From the NCBI GenBank assembly GCA_029962745.1, contig CM057159.1, positions 30,334,055-30,398,054 on the forward strand: a DNA stretch of 64,000 nucleotides, in the 5' to 3' direction. A model generated the notes under the pieces. That model made no database searches. It was not told where the DNA came from and was given only the letters and a program-made list of their open reading frames with translations. Position numbers and translations under genes: made by a program. The DNA comes from Echinometra lucunter (Eukaryota; Echinodermata; Echinoidea; Camarodonta; Echinometridae). Positions 48,978 through 61,754 of this stretch are shown here, piece after piece (the stretch's first letter is position 1; each line of letters begins with the position of its first letter).

Positions 48978-51900
48978 GTGAGTCTTATTTCATCTAGCCA
49001 AATCTTATTTTATTTGCACTTTATTCATTTTTTGCATGAATCAGTTACTTTGCATTTTATTTGCACTTTATTTTTTTGGGCATGAATAAGTTACTTTGCT
49101 TTTTATAATTCATTTGCGCATCATATGCAAGAATCATCAGCACTGAAGGAGGCAGATTATTCTGAAGAAGAAGAAGAAGAAGAAGAAGAAGAAGAAGAAG
49201 AAGCGTTGACTTGAAAACGGGACTTACGTGGAATTGTACTAATTAGAATGAATACTACTCTCACTCATTTCGTTACAGGGTCTCTTGAGAGTGAAACAAT
49301 AAAAAAAAAGAAGTAACAAAACAGGAGTTGAAGACTGATAGCGATATACAGGCAAACCGTATCCCTGCAATAATCCTTTCCTTTAAAAGAGTATTATATG
49401 ATTCCCTTACTATGGAGTTTCTTGCTTATGATGGCGGTATTATTTTCTTAGTATTGCCATGCCCGCGTTATTAATCATTGATGTGTATTCGGCGTATCTT
49501 TGTTGCTAAGCAGACGATGATAATCGCAGTAAATATTGACACCGTTTTGTTTCGCGCTCATTATGAATGCAGTTCTTTGCAGATCACCACAATCTAGGGA
49601 TAGTACTTTGGGTGCGGGGAACCATTAAGGGATTTTAGAGACAATCCGGAGAGTAAACTTAATAAGCAAACATTAATCAAGAGCCTAAATATATGTGACG
49701 TGACAGTTATTGCAGCATTACATTACATACCAAGAGATTTAGCTCTGTGCTTCTAAAAAGAAGTGGTTCAGATATCATGGAATGGAATAGGATGTTTCAA
49801 CAACATCATTTCCATTTTTTCCACTTTTTACATGTTTTAGAAGACATTAGAGCTCTTATAGCTTCCAGTATTACGGCATTCCACTATGGTTCGGGTTTAT
49901 CCATTTGAAAGTATATTTGAGAATCCTTTTAAACGATTGATTGGTAAAAAAAAAGAAAAAAGAAATAAATGAAATAAAGGATGAGATTGAACACGCAAAT
50001 TCATTTTTTTTCGTCACACCTTTCCTATAGAGGAATATTTCATCTCACGTAGTGTGAAGTTTAGCTGGGATAATGTCATATATGGTGTTATTCTCTGACA
50101 AATAGCTGAATCGAACAATGGAAATCTAACTCGGCTCCACGCTCTTCATCTCGTACCCTTTCTATCAACCTATTATGCCGATCACGAGACATTCCTCTTA
50201 CGAAACGCCCCTTTTAAGAATAGAAACCCCCTTACATCTCCAAAAACCTTAAACGTAATCAGTCTGTTAGCCATCCTTGTAGAGGAGGAAGAACCCCTTT
50301 AACCCTTCTAGCCCTCCCATTTCATTCGATCGACTCGCCCCGCCTCAATCAATCGCCCCTCTAAATTAGTAACCTAGGTCCCGGTGCTGGTATGGTCTCG
50401 AGTCGTTAACCCGTAGCCGTGGTAGAGGTGGCGAAATTGAATAAATGTTATTAAAACTCTAAGAAAGAAGAACAGATGTTCCTGTTGACAGTGGAGTCCA
50501 AGCAAAATGAAATACTGCAGCCTTTTCAACCGTGGAATATATGTAATCGTAATGATAAAAGGCTAAAATGCTAATGCAGGCTAAGGACGGGTGGGGGGGG
50601 GGTGTCACACATTTCTCCCTACTGGCATTACATGTACGTTATCTTCAATGTCCGGACACTGTTGTCAGGGACTGTCTTTATAATGTCATTTGTGGAAAAC
50701 AAACGGCAAAATATTTTTGGTCAAGTTTTACACATCGATGAACAGAGAGAGAGGAAAGAAAACAAATCGAGAGACAGAGGAAGTGTCATAAGCAGGGAAA
50801 ACAAAAAGAGAGAAAGATTCAAAGCGGGGGGGGGGGGGGGGGGGGATTACTAAAGTAATTTAGTGGACATGAATTTAGTTGGTCGTTTCAAATCTGATAT
50901 ATTCATCTTGCTGAGGGAACAGCGATTCAACATAAAAAATTTACTGCTTATTGTTGATTCCTATAATCTTTAATAGATTGTGACTGATACATATTATCAC
51001 GGATGTTGAAAAAAAATGTCATTCATACTTCTAATGTTCCTCTCTGGTTTGCCTTTCCTTGATATATTTCTTCTAAACATATCTTTTCGTTTCCTGAGAC
51101 CCCATTATCTACTCCTCCATTGACATCACGTGATCATATGGACTTAACGGTTTGATAAGTAAGCAGACAGGATGTCTGCTGTTTCGATCAAATTGCTCAC
51201 TGGAATAATTGTGAACAGGTTCATGATGTCTTTATAGAAAAATACCCTTAAGGGAAGAGTCTTGATTTTTTCGAGATTCAAATGCTGGATGTTGATCCTT
51301 TTTATTTCTTACTTTTCATTTTTAAAGCTTCCTTTGAACTTCCTTTACCTTCTTAACTGAATAAGAAGCTGATCAGGCCTATAATATGCCATTTGAAAGG
51401 ATACTCAAGACGTATAGCACCATTATAAGAGGTGTTTTCTCCCTCTGTTTTTTAAGGTCAAACTATAGTTAAATATATTTGAAGACGAAATATACTTTTA
51501 GGGTATATGTGATTTGGGGGAAAAAAATGAAAACAGGAACGACATCCACAAATCATGATAAAATGAGGGGTATGTTCGTTAGTTGTCATGACTGTAGAAT
51601 GGACCATGCACAGATCTTGTATGTCTGGTATGAATTTGGGAATATTTCCGGAAATGATTCTGTTTTGATTATGTTGGCAAACCGCCGTTTCGTATTCTCT
51701 TCAATATGCGGCATTAAGCTTCCACTACTCGTGTGCATTAACAAAATGAACAGGCTTTTTTGCTAGTATAGTTTCACAGAGTGACTTTTATGTTATGAAA
51801 TCATATTAAGTTCTTGATACAATTCTCAGCAACATTTCTGAAGGGCGTTCGATTTTGTCTTGATAAATTATTTAGACACCGCGAGATAAAGCTACAGTTC

Positions 51901-52252
51901 TATGAAAACGTATGATATTTATCTACTGTACCTCTTGAATCCCCCTTCTCTCTCCGTCACCTTAATGCATGCCAAAAATCATGTACGCCCCATTTACTCG
52001 TCTGACTTCTCCTATTTTTTGTTGCAATTATGCCTCCCCGTTATTGCCCCATAATCATTTACATCTATTTTCTCTTCATAAATTATCGTTTATTTTCCCC
52101 TCTCTCTCCACTGTCCGTTTTCCCTTATTCATGTCATTACCGTGGCTAATTCCTTTTCATTTCTAATGCCCCATTATCCAGACTACTTTTAGAAGCGAGA
52201 AGATATCCAATATAATAAGCGCGATGAGACCTGGTCAGAGAGAGAGAGAGAG

Positions 52253-52291
<39 letters not shown>

Positions 52292-52862
52292 TTCAACTTG
52301 CATACGTGTTAAAAAAAAGTGAGGGGTTAGAAGACTATAGGTTTGAAGGATTACAATGAAATGATATTGATATAAATTTCACAAATCTCTTCCTGTGGTT
52401 GCGGAGCCCTTATTCCCTTTAAAAAAAATGAATTATTTTAAAACTTTACATGTGAACAAAAATGACAAGAAACGAAGGAATGTGGGGGGGGGGGGGGGGG
52501 GGGGGGGCATTAACAGATCTCAAACACATTCATCTCCAGTTCAAATGAAACCTAGTTTATGTCTATCACGGCTCTCACTGACGTGAAATCCAGCCTCATT
52601 TACAAATTGATACTTTACGATCTCCGTACTCCTTCATAATTTACAATGGGAATTTCTTAGCGCATGCATAATGTGGGATTTCGAGGTAAACAGCCTTCAA
52701 TTTACCTGCGCCTGCATGTCCAATAGATTATACGATGCGTTGTGAAGTAAGCTCTGTTGCATTAGATGATTAGACATGTCAAGGGCTTCTATCATTCCCT
52801 GACTACTTGAGATTATCTTCAGAAGCGATATATTAATGTTTTATCATTTGGTTTGTTTACAG
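48978..52862 (+). other. Intron 3 with simple repeats
   Basis: Contains (GAA)n at about 49163-49203, poly-G at 50592-50600 and 50826-50845, (GA)n at about 52238-52288 and a G24 run at about 52484-52507. No coding sequence was seen. The part to 51236 is repeated after the gap. Confidence 0.65.
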
Positions 52863-53523
52863 TTGATAAAGGAAGACTTGGAAGAAGGTCTTTTGTTCGA
52901 AGTACCGTATGGAGCCAGTCAGAGAGAAGAGAGTTGGGAGCATTTGGCCAGCTTGTGTAAGCTGGCTGTCTTACTGTTTCCTGCTGCAGGATCAGTCCGT
53001 CTAGCAGCCATAGTATCCTATAATCAGGTACTAGAGACATTCCTCATGATGGGTGATCAACAGACAGCTCAGAGAAGATTGGGTCTTTCTCGTCAAAATG
53101 CAGAGGATGCCAAGATGGCCCATCATCTCTTGAACCAACAGAATCCAAATCACCCAAGAGGGGCGGCTTCGTGCAATCATTACGTAACAGTTTCAGACGG
53201 AAGTCTTCATCCAGTATCGGACCAAAGCAGGACTCACTCTCACCAAAGTCTGCAGAGAAGTCGAAATATCTTCAAGTCGAGAGTGCAGTTGATAAGGACA
53301 ATCTTCTACATTCCAGACGACACATCGTGTCGGCAGTGTTGACTACTCTAACCAGGTGGTTGCTCGTGATGACCGTATTGCTCAACTCAAGTCAGTCATC
53401 TGTCGTAATGTCCCAGAGACTGATATGACTTTGACCCTAGAGCTGGTCCAGGAAGCAGGCGGTGGTCTTTAGTCATAGATAGAACTCTATACATCACATG
53501 GACATCGTGAAGAATCGAACCAA
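52863..53523 (+). CDS. Ankyrin gene exon 4, truncated by gap, with frame breaks
   Basis: The acceptor is TTTGGTTTGTTTACAG, and phase 0 entry gives LIKEDLEEGLLFEVPYGASQ. The protein continues through LCKLAVLLFPAAGSVRLAAI and AEDAKMAHHLLNQQ. At about 53145-53150 the coding frame moves (KSPKRGGFVQSLRNSFRRKS), at about 53333 it moves again (DYSNQVVARDDRIAQLKSVI, then CRNVPETDMTLTLELVQEAGG), and near 53460 once more (WSLVIDRTLYITWTS). Each move equals one missing base. Domain content is not recognised, though the first part is helical. No donor is identifiable before the gap at 53524. Missing bases near a contig end are the simplest explanation. Short introns are less likely because no splice sites fit. 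Confidence 0.75.
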
Positions 53524-54023
53524 NNNNNNNNNNNNNNNNNNNNNNNNNNNNNNNNNNNNNNNNNNNNNNNNNNNNNNNNNNNNNNNNNNNNNNNNNNNNN
53601 NNNNNNNNNNNNNNNNNNNNNNNNNNNNNNNNNNNNNNNNNNNNNNNNNNNNNNNNNNNNNNNNNNNNNNNNNNNNNNNNNNNNNNNNNNNNNNNNNNNN
53701 NNNNNNNNNNNNNNNNNNNNNNNNNNNNNNNNNNNNNNNNNNNNNNNNNNNNNNNNNNNNNNNNNNNNNNNNNNNNNNNNNNNNNNNNNNNNNNNNNNNN
53801 NNNNNNNNNNNNNNNNNNNNNNNNNNNNNNNNNNNNNNNNNNNNNNNNNNNNNNNNNNNNNNNNNNNNNNNNNNNNNNNNNNNNNNNNNNNNNNNNNNNN
53901 NNNNNNNNNNNNNNNNNNNNNNNNNNNNNNNNNNNNNNNNNNNNNNNNNNNNNNNNNNNNNNNNNNNNNNNNNNNNNNNNNNNNNNNNNNNNNNNNNNNN
54001 NNNNNNNNNNNNNNNNNNNNNNN
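53524..54023. other. Assembly gap (500 N)
   Basis: Exactly 500 undetermined bases. The left edge lies in exon 4. The right edge lies in the LINE 3' UTR of the second copy of the ~10 kb segment, so the scaffold steps backward in the gene across the gap. Confidence 0.98.
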
Positions 54024-56475
54024 CAAGCAATGTACATGTACATGTGTAGACTATAACCAACTAGTAAACACAATTGTTTGCATAGATAGTGTACAATAAT
54101 ACAATGTGTAAGTACAAAATAGTCTGTTTACAGCTTAAAAAGTAAATAATACAGGTTGTTTCACTATCCTACCACTACGAGTACGTATGGGTCCAGCTCT
54201 AGTTGTACTACCAGAAATACCTGAAGTATCTTCTTTTTCTGTTTTTTTTTGGGAGAAAATTGCAACATAATAAGGCGAGTAAATCGAGCTAAATTCTTTA
54301 ACTGAGAGTACTTCTAGTATCAAAAGTTCTGCCTGTGCAAAGCACCTGGAAACCTAGTCCTACAAAACTTTTTTGGCAAATATAAACGTCTCTCCTTTTG
54401 AAAAAAAGACAACAAAAATATAGTGAAATTCATCACCTATATCAGTATTTAGGCAGAGAGTACACTGCATGTCACAATGCGGTATGTTGGCATCAAATCG
54501 ACCCTTGCATGTTTACAGGCAGTTTATGTGATCTACATCGAAACTTAGAGAGAGTAAAAGCATCAGTTTTATTTAGGGTAAGTAAATAACTTTAAAATAC
54601 ATGGCTATCTTTAAATAATCTATAATTTGTGCAAATTCGATTTGACCAAACTGCATCTCTCCATCCTGTGAAAAAATATCGTTCAGTCTCAATTTTAACA
54701 AAGAATTCAAGCCCACTCCACTACTTTCACCTAGCCATAGATTGGATAGGCCAGCGTGATTAAACGCCTCTTCAATGAAGTTTAACCATAAAGAATTTAA
54801 CCATAAAGTTAGAGTGTTCGTCTTATGAATGGCAGAAATGAATTTCAAAAGGACACATGGATATTTATTATCTTTACCCTTCAAAATTCTTAACCAAAAA
54901 TGGACTACTCTACGCTTCACCTGATTCAAAATCAATCCTCATCTAGTTTCTCCATATGACTATTTAGTCTGGAATACATAAACCTACTCCGATAGCAAAT
55001 TTTCTGAGGAATTTCCTATGGAAATTTCAATCTACTTTATATCTTCATATCCCAAGACTTCACGACCATACAATAGGATAGGCAAAATTAAATGGTCAAA
55101 TAAATGACACTAAATATCGATGGACAACTGCATTTTCTTCGCTTTAGTCAACATACTATATAATGCTTTTCTTGCTTAAATTATCTGCTTTGAAATTGCC
55201 TTTTTAAAAGAGCCATTATATTTGAATTGTACTCCAAGATAAACAAAATCCACATCCAAATTTTCATGACCATATGTAAACTTTGGTATCCTCCTAATTT
55301 TCCCTCTTGAAAAAATCATTATCTTTGTTTTATTTGCATTGACTGTTAGATGCCAAGTATTACAATATTCTTTTACTGCGTCTAGCGCTACTTGCAATTC
55401 ATCAGGGCTTTCCGCCAAAATTATTGTGTCATCTGCACACAATAAGCAAAACAATTTTGAGAAAAGATCTAATTCGTCACCCTGTAAGGTATTATTGATT
55501 TCTTCACTCATAATTTTTAAGCTAGGATAAAAATTGGAAATTGTTCTTGAACGTCATTTAAATAGACAGCAAACAGCAACGGGGATTTACTCCTGCGTTA
55601 CATGTGAAAAAAAATCAGACATTGTGCCATTGGTAGAAATGCAAGACTTTGCATATTTGTACAAGTTTCTAACAACATTGAGGACTTTGCCAATCACTCC
55701 TGTTTTTAATAATAAAACACAAAAACTTCTTATTTATCAAATTAAATGTTTTCTTATAATCTATAAAAGCACAGTATAAGCGCTTTCTTTTCTGCAGGTA
55801 GAAATCGATAATAGTCTTCAAAACAAACACATGATCAATGGTTGAATATGTCGAACGAAATCCAGCTTGTTCCTCACCTAGTAATTGTGATTACTATCCA
55901 AAAAGCTAGAAATTCTATTATTCAAGACTGAGGTAAAAAGTTTACCAAGGCAACTCAGCAATGTAATTCCTCTATAATTATCCGGATTTGTGTTTTCACT
56001 TTATTCTTAAAGATTGGAATAATCACTCCAATACACCATTCGGAAGGTACGATTCCACTTTCTAAAAAAAACAATATTGAAAAAATCTTCGGATGTCTAA
56101 GGGGCTACTTTTAAGAAATTCATTTCTGATCAAATCATTTCCACAAGCTTTGGCATTTTTCAATTGATTAATCACTCAACCTCTCCAGCGTGATAGTTTA
56201 TTCAAACCATCATTTTTATTGCGTATTACTAGTAACCAGAGCTACCACTGCCTCTGAATGACTCTCTGATTCATGTTACATTTCCAAAAGATTTAAAATG
56301 CTGTACAAGATCATTAAATGAAATATTAATTGCACTTTTAGTTTGATGACTACTACTGTTAATAAATCCCAAAAGGCTACTTGGGTTACCATGAGTTTTC
56401 AAGGACCGTAAAGATGCAATGATACTTTTACCATACTTTCTTCATTTGTACCGTATCAATTTTTTTTATACTTTT
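54024..56475 (-). pseudogene. LINE reverse-transcriptase relic, copy 2
   Basis: The same insertion as at 41098-43712, truncated at its 3' end by the gap. Motif C and downstream frame (55511-55176, LLCADDTIILAES) are intact. A 16-bp deletion relative to copy 1 at about 55586 removes part of motif B (GVRQGENLSP). Additional one-base indels break the other frames. It shares the same 5' truncation point, so it derives from the same insertion event, not an independent one. Confidence 0.9.
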
Positions 56476-59400
56476 AACTTGCCAAAAGAAAATCACTATA
56501 TAGGTGTCATCACCATGTATACGTGTGAACTAGTCTAACAGCTATTCAGAAATAGACTAATGATGGCGTCATGTATCACATGAGGTGAATACGAAGTGGT
56601 AGTAACACCGTTGATTGAATTATTATAGGACTATCATGCGACCCCACTGTATCTAGCTGAAACACGTGGCAATTTACCACCCCCCCCTTCTATCCTCTCT
56701 CCCTCTCTCCTTCATCCATGTGAGAATGTGGATTGTATATGGTTTCCCATCTCTCATCCGCAATCATTTTTATATCATTCTAGGTAATGTTTACATGATG
56801 CCCTCTCACTTCATCCTCTTTTGAAAGTTATCTGCAGCTTACATGATGTGTAATAATAGTTTGACCTGACCGTTTATTTCATACCGTGTTCTATTAGGTC
56901 GGTTTCGGTCTTAATTACTGAGCATCATGCGCGCTTGTTGCACTATCGTTTGCCACAATGTTGGGTATAGTCTGTCATCTAGAGTAAGCTGAAAGTTAGT
57001 CGTATATAATGGATGGATAGTATATCTCTGTAGACATTCTTTTTAATCAATCGTCGCGTTTTTGCCACATGATTCCCTCAAACATGTTTTAGTTTGAATA
57101 GGTCTTAAGCCGAGAGCCCGGCCCCGAGTTACTCATCGTAATGAGGAATGTGTCATTCAGAATTCGCCTTGGTAGAGATTTTTTAGTTTACAAGGACGTT
57201 ACTAATGAGAGAAGATCTTGATGTTGTAACACGTCATGGAACAATTTTATTTTTCATTTTGGATTGAAAGGCTTCAGATGTATGATTGCCTGTTGAAGGA
57301 TGCAAAGAAGGTATGGTTTGTTTTTTAAATGCATTTTAAAAATCTAGTCTTTGCACTTTTACACAACTGATCGACGTAATTGCTTCATCAGTGATGTAAT
57401 AGGACTCGATTTGGTTTTAGGTATTTAAGATGAAACATATAGGTTTAAGTTAGTTGTGGTTAGATACAATGCCCAAGTTAAGTCGGAACTTTGACCACTG
57501 TTTGGAATTGACCGAGGAGCAATTATTTTGACTTCGGCTTCTAAGATACGACCTTGATGACGTAATAATACATTGACTAAGATAAACATTGTCTCTGTGA
57601 GAACGTTACTCATATCTGTGTTTGAAATATGTTTAAACAAATGGTCTATGTAGAGATATACTGATTCGTTATGCTATCGCTTCATCAACTGAGATTTTCG
57701 GTTAATAAAGAACATTACGGCAGTGGAAACGGAGGGTACCACACCTAAAAGTGATTTGAAACCTATTAGAGTCCATCTTGCATAAGCAAATTCAATGAAC
57801 ATTTAGGGCTATATACATTGGCATGATATCTCTGCTAATCTGCTTCCTTTTTGAACATGATTACAATATTCCCATTGCCTCCAAAAATGTTGACCCTCCC
57901 ATCTGGCTTTCTAAATGTCTGTTAATACGAATACAACGTCAATCTTGATGTCCGGAAATAGTCCAGGGAAAGTGCATACGATAATTCCGAAAGGAATTGC
58001 GCAAAGTTTATAAGATTTGTTATAGATGAGATTCTAAGAAAATTGTATTCCATATTTCGATGTCCTAAATTGAGCACATAATATTATGCAAGTGATAGGA
58101 ACTGTTACATATTATGGAGGTCATTCCTTGGAAAGAATGGTCGGTGAGGACGTTAAATGGTCTCTTCTGTGAAAAGTTTCGACATAGATTTATAATCTTT
58201 GCAGAATGATCTTAATGAACCAATAACTTCTCATCAAATATGTAAGAATGGTCTTTTGAATCTGCAGAATCTTCTGAGTTGTTTTCACCCCCCACTGATT
58301 GTAAATATTACGCCATGGGCTGCGGCCGAATACATTAAACTATACATATGCGGAGGATTTCGCCCGTGATATTTACCAGACAAATCAAACGGATATGTCA
58401 TGTTTTTAAACAAGAATTCAAACCTTCTCATCCTGAACCCTTTGTTTTGCCTGAAATCTTCGTTGTGTCGCAGAGCTTGCCCAAGTAGGAACCAATAATC
58501 AAGTCAACTTTCTTCTCGATCACTTAAAAAAAAATCACACTAACATATATCAGTGGAGATTTTGTTTTACACTTCAGTCCAGTGTGCAAGGCTTCTAAGA
58601 ACTTGCTAATCTTGGAAGCTGTGCAAAATAATTGTATACAATATCCTCGATCTCGTTCATTTCAAACCAGGAAATGATCAAAGGAATTATATCTGTATAT
58701 AGTGTGAGATTATTTCCTGACTGGATTTATGAAATGAATATACATGTAGAAGGTATCTATTGTTGCGTAGACCTGTTGATGAAATCTTATGTGTAGATCC
58801 TTCCTGATCAAGTGAATCATGTGGAAACGATTGCCCAGCCGCCAGTTCTGCGAATCTTAAACTTTATTATCCACGGTTACAAAAACAAGTCTGAAGTCTT
58901 AACCTTTACATAACCAAGAACGTTAATCTTAAAGATTACAGTTTGTATTCATCGATATACCACACAGTTTGCTTTTGAAGTATTATATTTTGTTGACACA
59001 AATATTCATCTACAATAAAGAGTGGACTTGTCGTTAAAACGTGATATTTAACATGAAATAAATGGTTAGAGTTAGAATGTTTGTAAATTGTATGAATATT
59101 CTGTGTATATGCCTCTCAACATCACGTTTGGAAAATATTTATGACCTGACTTGTGCATTAGTAATTACAATAACACGAAACAAGTAGTGGTGTCGATGTC
59201 TTTGCCTGACATGCGAATAAAGTACAAGGAATGTCAACAGAAATTATCTGGAGATACAGGCTTTAAAACGAGTTACAAAATTATCTAGCTGTTATTATGT
59301 CGTTTATATATATCTTTTTGATTTAGACTTGGCAATCAATTCAAGTATATTCGGAGGCAACTCGCTCACAGCGCGGGTGACGCTGAGGTTTAATTTATCT

Positions 59401-59559
59401 TCTTTTGTTCGAGTGCTTGCCCGACAAAACAACACACACCTTGTTGCTATTGGATGAAACAGTTTAGATTCCACGTAGATCGCTCAGTTCTATGCCTGAA
59501 TTTAAAGATAATCTTTACAGATATTTTCTTTTGCACTCGATTGATAAGATATGATAAGA
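56476..59559. other. Intronic stretch in copy 2
   Basis: Counterpart of 43713-46787, with no coding sequence or further element. Small differences include CCCC runs at about 56671-56678 and 58288-58293. Confidence 0.6.
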
Positions 59560-59732
59560 CAGGGGCGGATCCGGGGGGGGGGGGGAATCGGGTCGCGGCC
59601 CCCCTTTTAAAGAAAAATTTGAGGGTAAAATACATATGAAAATGCAGAGGACTCTTTTTTCGGGTAAAACAGACACCTGAAAAAGCCGACCGCCCGCCCC
59701 CCCCCCCCTGAAAAATTCTGGATCCGGCCCTG
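59560..59732. mobile_element. hAT-like MITE, copy 2
   Basis: The same element and flanks as 46788-46967, beginning CAGGGGCGGATCC and ending GGATCCGGCCCTG, with GATAAGA on both sides. Poly-G and poly-C tracts are shorter. It sits at the same position in both copies, so insertion preceded their divergence. Confidence 0.75.
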
Positions 59733-59771
59733 GATAAGATAAGAATGATTAAACTTTATCGATCCCTTATC

Positions 59772-59808
59772 GCGGGCGGGGGCGGGGCGGGGGCGGGGCG
59801 GGGGCGGG
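59772..59808. repeat. G-rich VNTR, G-quadruplex motif (long allele)
   Basis: About one extra GGGGCGGGGC unit relative to 47007-47032, giving more than five G-runs within 37 bp. The length difference between copies marks it as a small variable repeat. Confidence 0.82.
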
Positions 59809-60485
59809 TATGCGAGTATCAGCAAGAGCATCATGCGCGATGGATAAATATACAAAACAATGAATACAATATTGACAAAGTGAAAATCGAAGGTACAATC
59901 TCAGAAATGATCTAACAGTTGGTTTAAAATTTCAGCCAGCTGATTAACAGACGAGCCAATCAATTTTTGGTAAGCCCATCCATCTACCAACTGGACAAAA
60001 TCCTAAGCCAATTGGTGTGTTGTTTTCGCCAGTGTTTTTGGAGTGTGTGAACCCATTGAAAGTACGTGTTTTTAAAAATCATAGAAAAAGTACAGTAAAT
60101 ATTTTGCTCAGTGTAGCTCGGTTTCGTCCATTTTATGGAACAGTTTGCTAATACCCCTCTGTTGGATTTGGATCGTCACCTTATCATTTTCTTCTTCAGC
60201 TAATCATACTGCAGTCCATTTGAAGTCAACATACTGCATCTTTGTTTATAAAACGTCTTCCAATTATATACAGATCCCTAATAATGTGTGCAGTAAAAGT
60301 ATTTTATGCAAATTTTGATCTCATAATTCCCTTTCATAGGACTGCTGAATTTATCACGTGAACATACCGAACTAACCAGCGATCCTTAATGTCCGGGTGA
60401 AGCCAATTCATTCTCTTTTCAATCTTTTCAAATTTAGAATATGTAAGATTTATTAAAACAAATGTTTTATTTATTTCTTATTCAG

Positions 60486-60676
60486 ATGAGTGTTATGAAG
60501 CACTGCTAGCTGAGCAAAGTGTTGAGACACTCAAACGTCTTTCAGTGAACAATGAATGCATTCCTCTGCTTCTCAGTCGTCTACCACACTGTGTACCTCG
60601 CTTATTAACTCTCGCTAACAGTCTAGGTGAAGAAATTAGTCAGAGTATCAGCCAAATCATCGTCAATTTAACACAG
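60486..60676 (+). CDS. Ankyrin gene exon 2, copy 2
   Basis: Identical in length, phase and splice sites (TTCAG|ATGAG, donor GTTAGT at 60677) to 47709-47899. It encodes the same 63 full codons plus the split Asp codon, with one synonymous difference in the NNECIPLLL segment. If the scaffold order were real, the gene would contain a repeated exon. If it is a haplotype artefact, this is simply the other allele. Confidence 0.82.
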
Positions 60677-61643
60677 GTTAGTACATTTCTTCCTTAACAA
60701 ATTAATGCTTGATATTTTCATTTTCTTTTCTTGGTTCTAAACTGGACTACATAAGTATTGTATACATGTATTGACAGATGTATACATGGTATACGGAAGT
60801 CAAAGTGAAGAAATAAGGAGAGAAAGCGAGAGGAGAGGCAGAGAGAAAGGGAGAGATGAGAAAGAGTGTGAAAGAAGGAAGGGAAAGAGGCAGAGAGGGG
60901 AAGAGAAAGAGAGGAGAGAGAGAGAGAGAGAGAGAGGGAGGGGGGGAATAAGCTGATAGATCAAAGGACTCTGTATAGAGAATGCTTGCTTCCCTATTTT
61001 GTGATAATGAATATAATCATAACCCATGCCTCGTACCTCCACCCGCCCTCTCCTCCCATACATGCTTAGATCAACAGCTTCGAATCTTTCGACTAGGCAT
61101 AAGGTTGATAAAAATCAAACGTAACGTTTTTAAACAGTATCAGATTATTGCTAGTAATATCTTTTAACCTGTCTTTATAATTAATATTTCTTTCTAATTT
61201 CATATTATTCTAATTCCTGTTTGTTTAATTATACTTGTATATAATTTGATTTCATTCATATATATTCCTACTTATTTGATCGTAAAAAAACATGTGCACA
61301 AGTTTTTATATTTTACTGGCTCTTTCCATTTTGTGTGATGAGAAATTATCCGATTATATATTATTATTCCCATTCAGTTGTTATGACATTTCGGTGGTAT
61401 ATACAGAGAGAATGTAATACAAGAAAAAAGCAAGACCGTTTGAACTGAAGTTTGAAGCTTGAAGTTTGGGATGAAAATTTTTCGATAGACTTTATCCCAC
61501 TGACTGAAATCAGCAAATGAATTGGCAGACGAAATGCACCTGATTAAATTAAAATAGATAAATTCAGCTGACAAACTTGAACTCGAGAAATAAACCAATT
61601 TTGAGAATAGCCTTTGCTTTATGCTTTTTTTTCTCTTTTATAG
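60677..61643 (+). other. Intron 2 counterpart in copy 2
   Basis: Contains the purine-rich GA tract at about 60814-60947 and otherwise AT-rich sequence matching 47900-48865. No coding sequence was seen. Confidence 0.65.
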
Positions 61644-61754
61644 AGTAATTTACTCAAAGCGCTGACCATGTTTGAACAATTATACATGAATATGTCTTCC
61701 TGTTCGTTTACAGAATTTCAAATTAGAGCGAAGTATGAAAATTCAGTTCAAAGC
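61644..61754 (+). CDS. Ankyrin gene exon 3, copy 2 (in frame)
   Basis: Acceptor CTCTTTTATAG and donor GTGAGC at 61755. At 111 nt it enters and leaves in phase 0, encoding SNLLKALTMFEQLYMNMSSC, then SFTEFQIRAKYENSVQS. Joined to the exon at 52863 it continues LIKEDLEEG without a break, so this is the better version of exon 3. It differs from copy 1 by a missing A and by three clustered substitutions (Ser-Cys-Ser versus Thr-Cys-Glu). Confidence 0.8.

Larger units (their letters stand above)
41226..51236. repeat. ~10 kb near-identical segment, copy 1
   Basis: Every landmark in this segment recurs in the same order and orientation at 54024-64000: LINE, MITE, exon 2, GA tract, exon 3, GAA repeat and poly-G. 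Differences are scattered substitutions and many one-base indels. The coordinate offset drifts from 12798 at the start to 12764 at the end. The match begins exactly where the second copy leaves the N gap, so the true homologous block probably starts further left. Confidence 0.98.
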
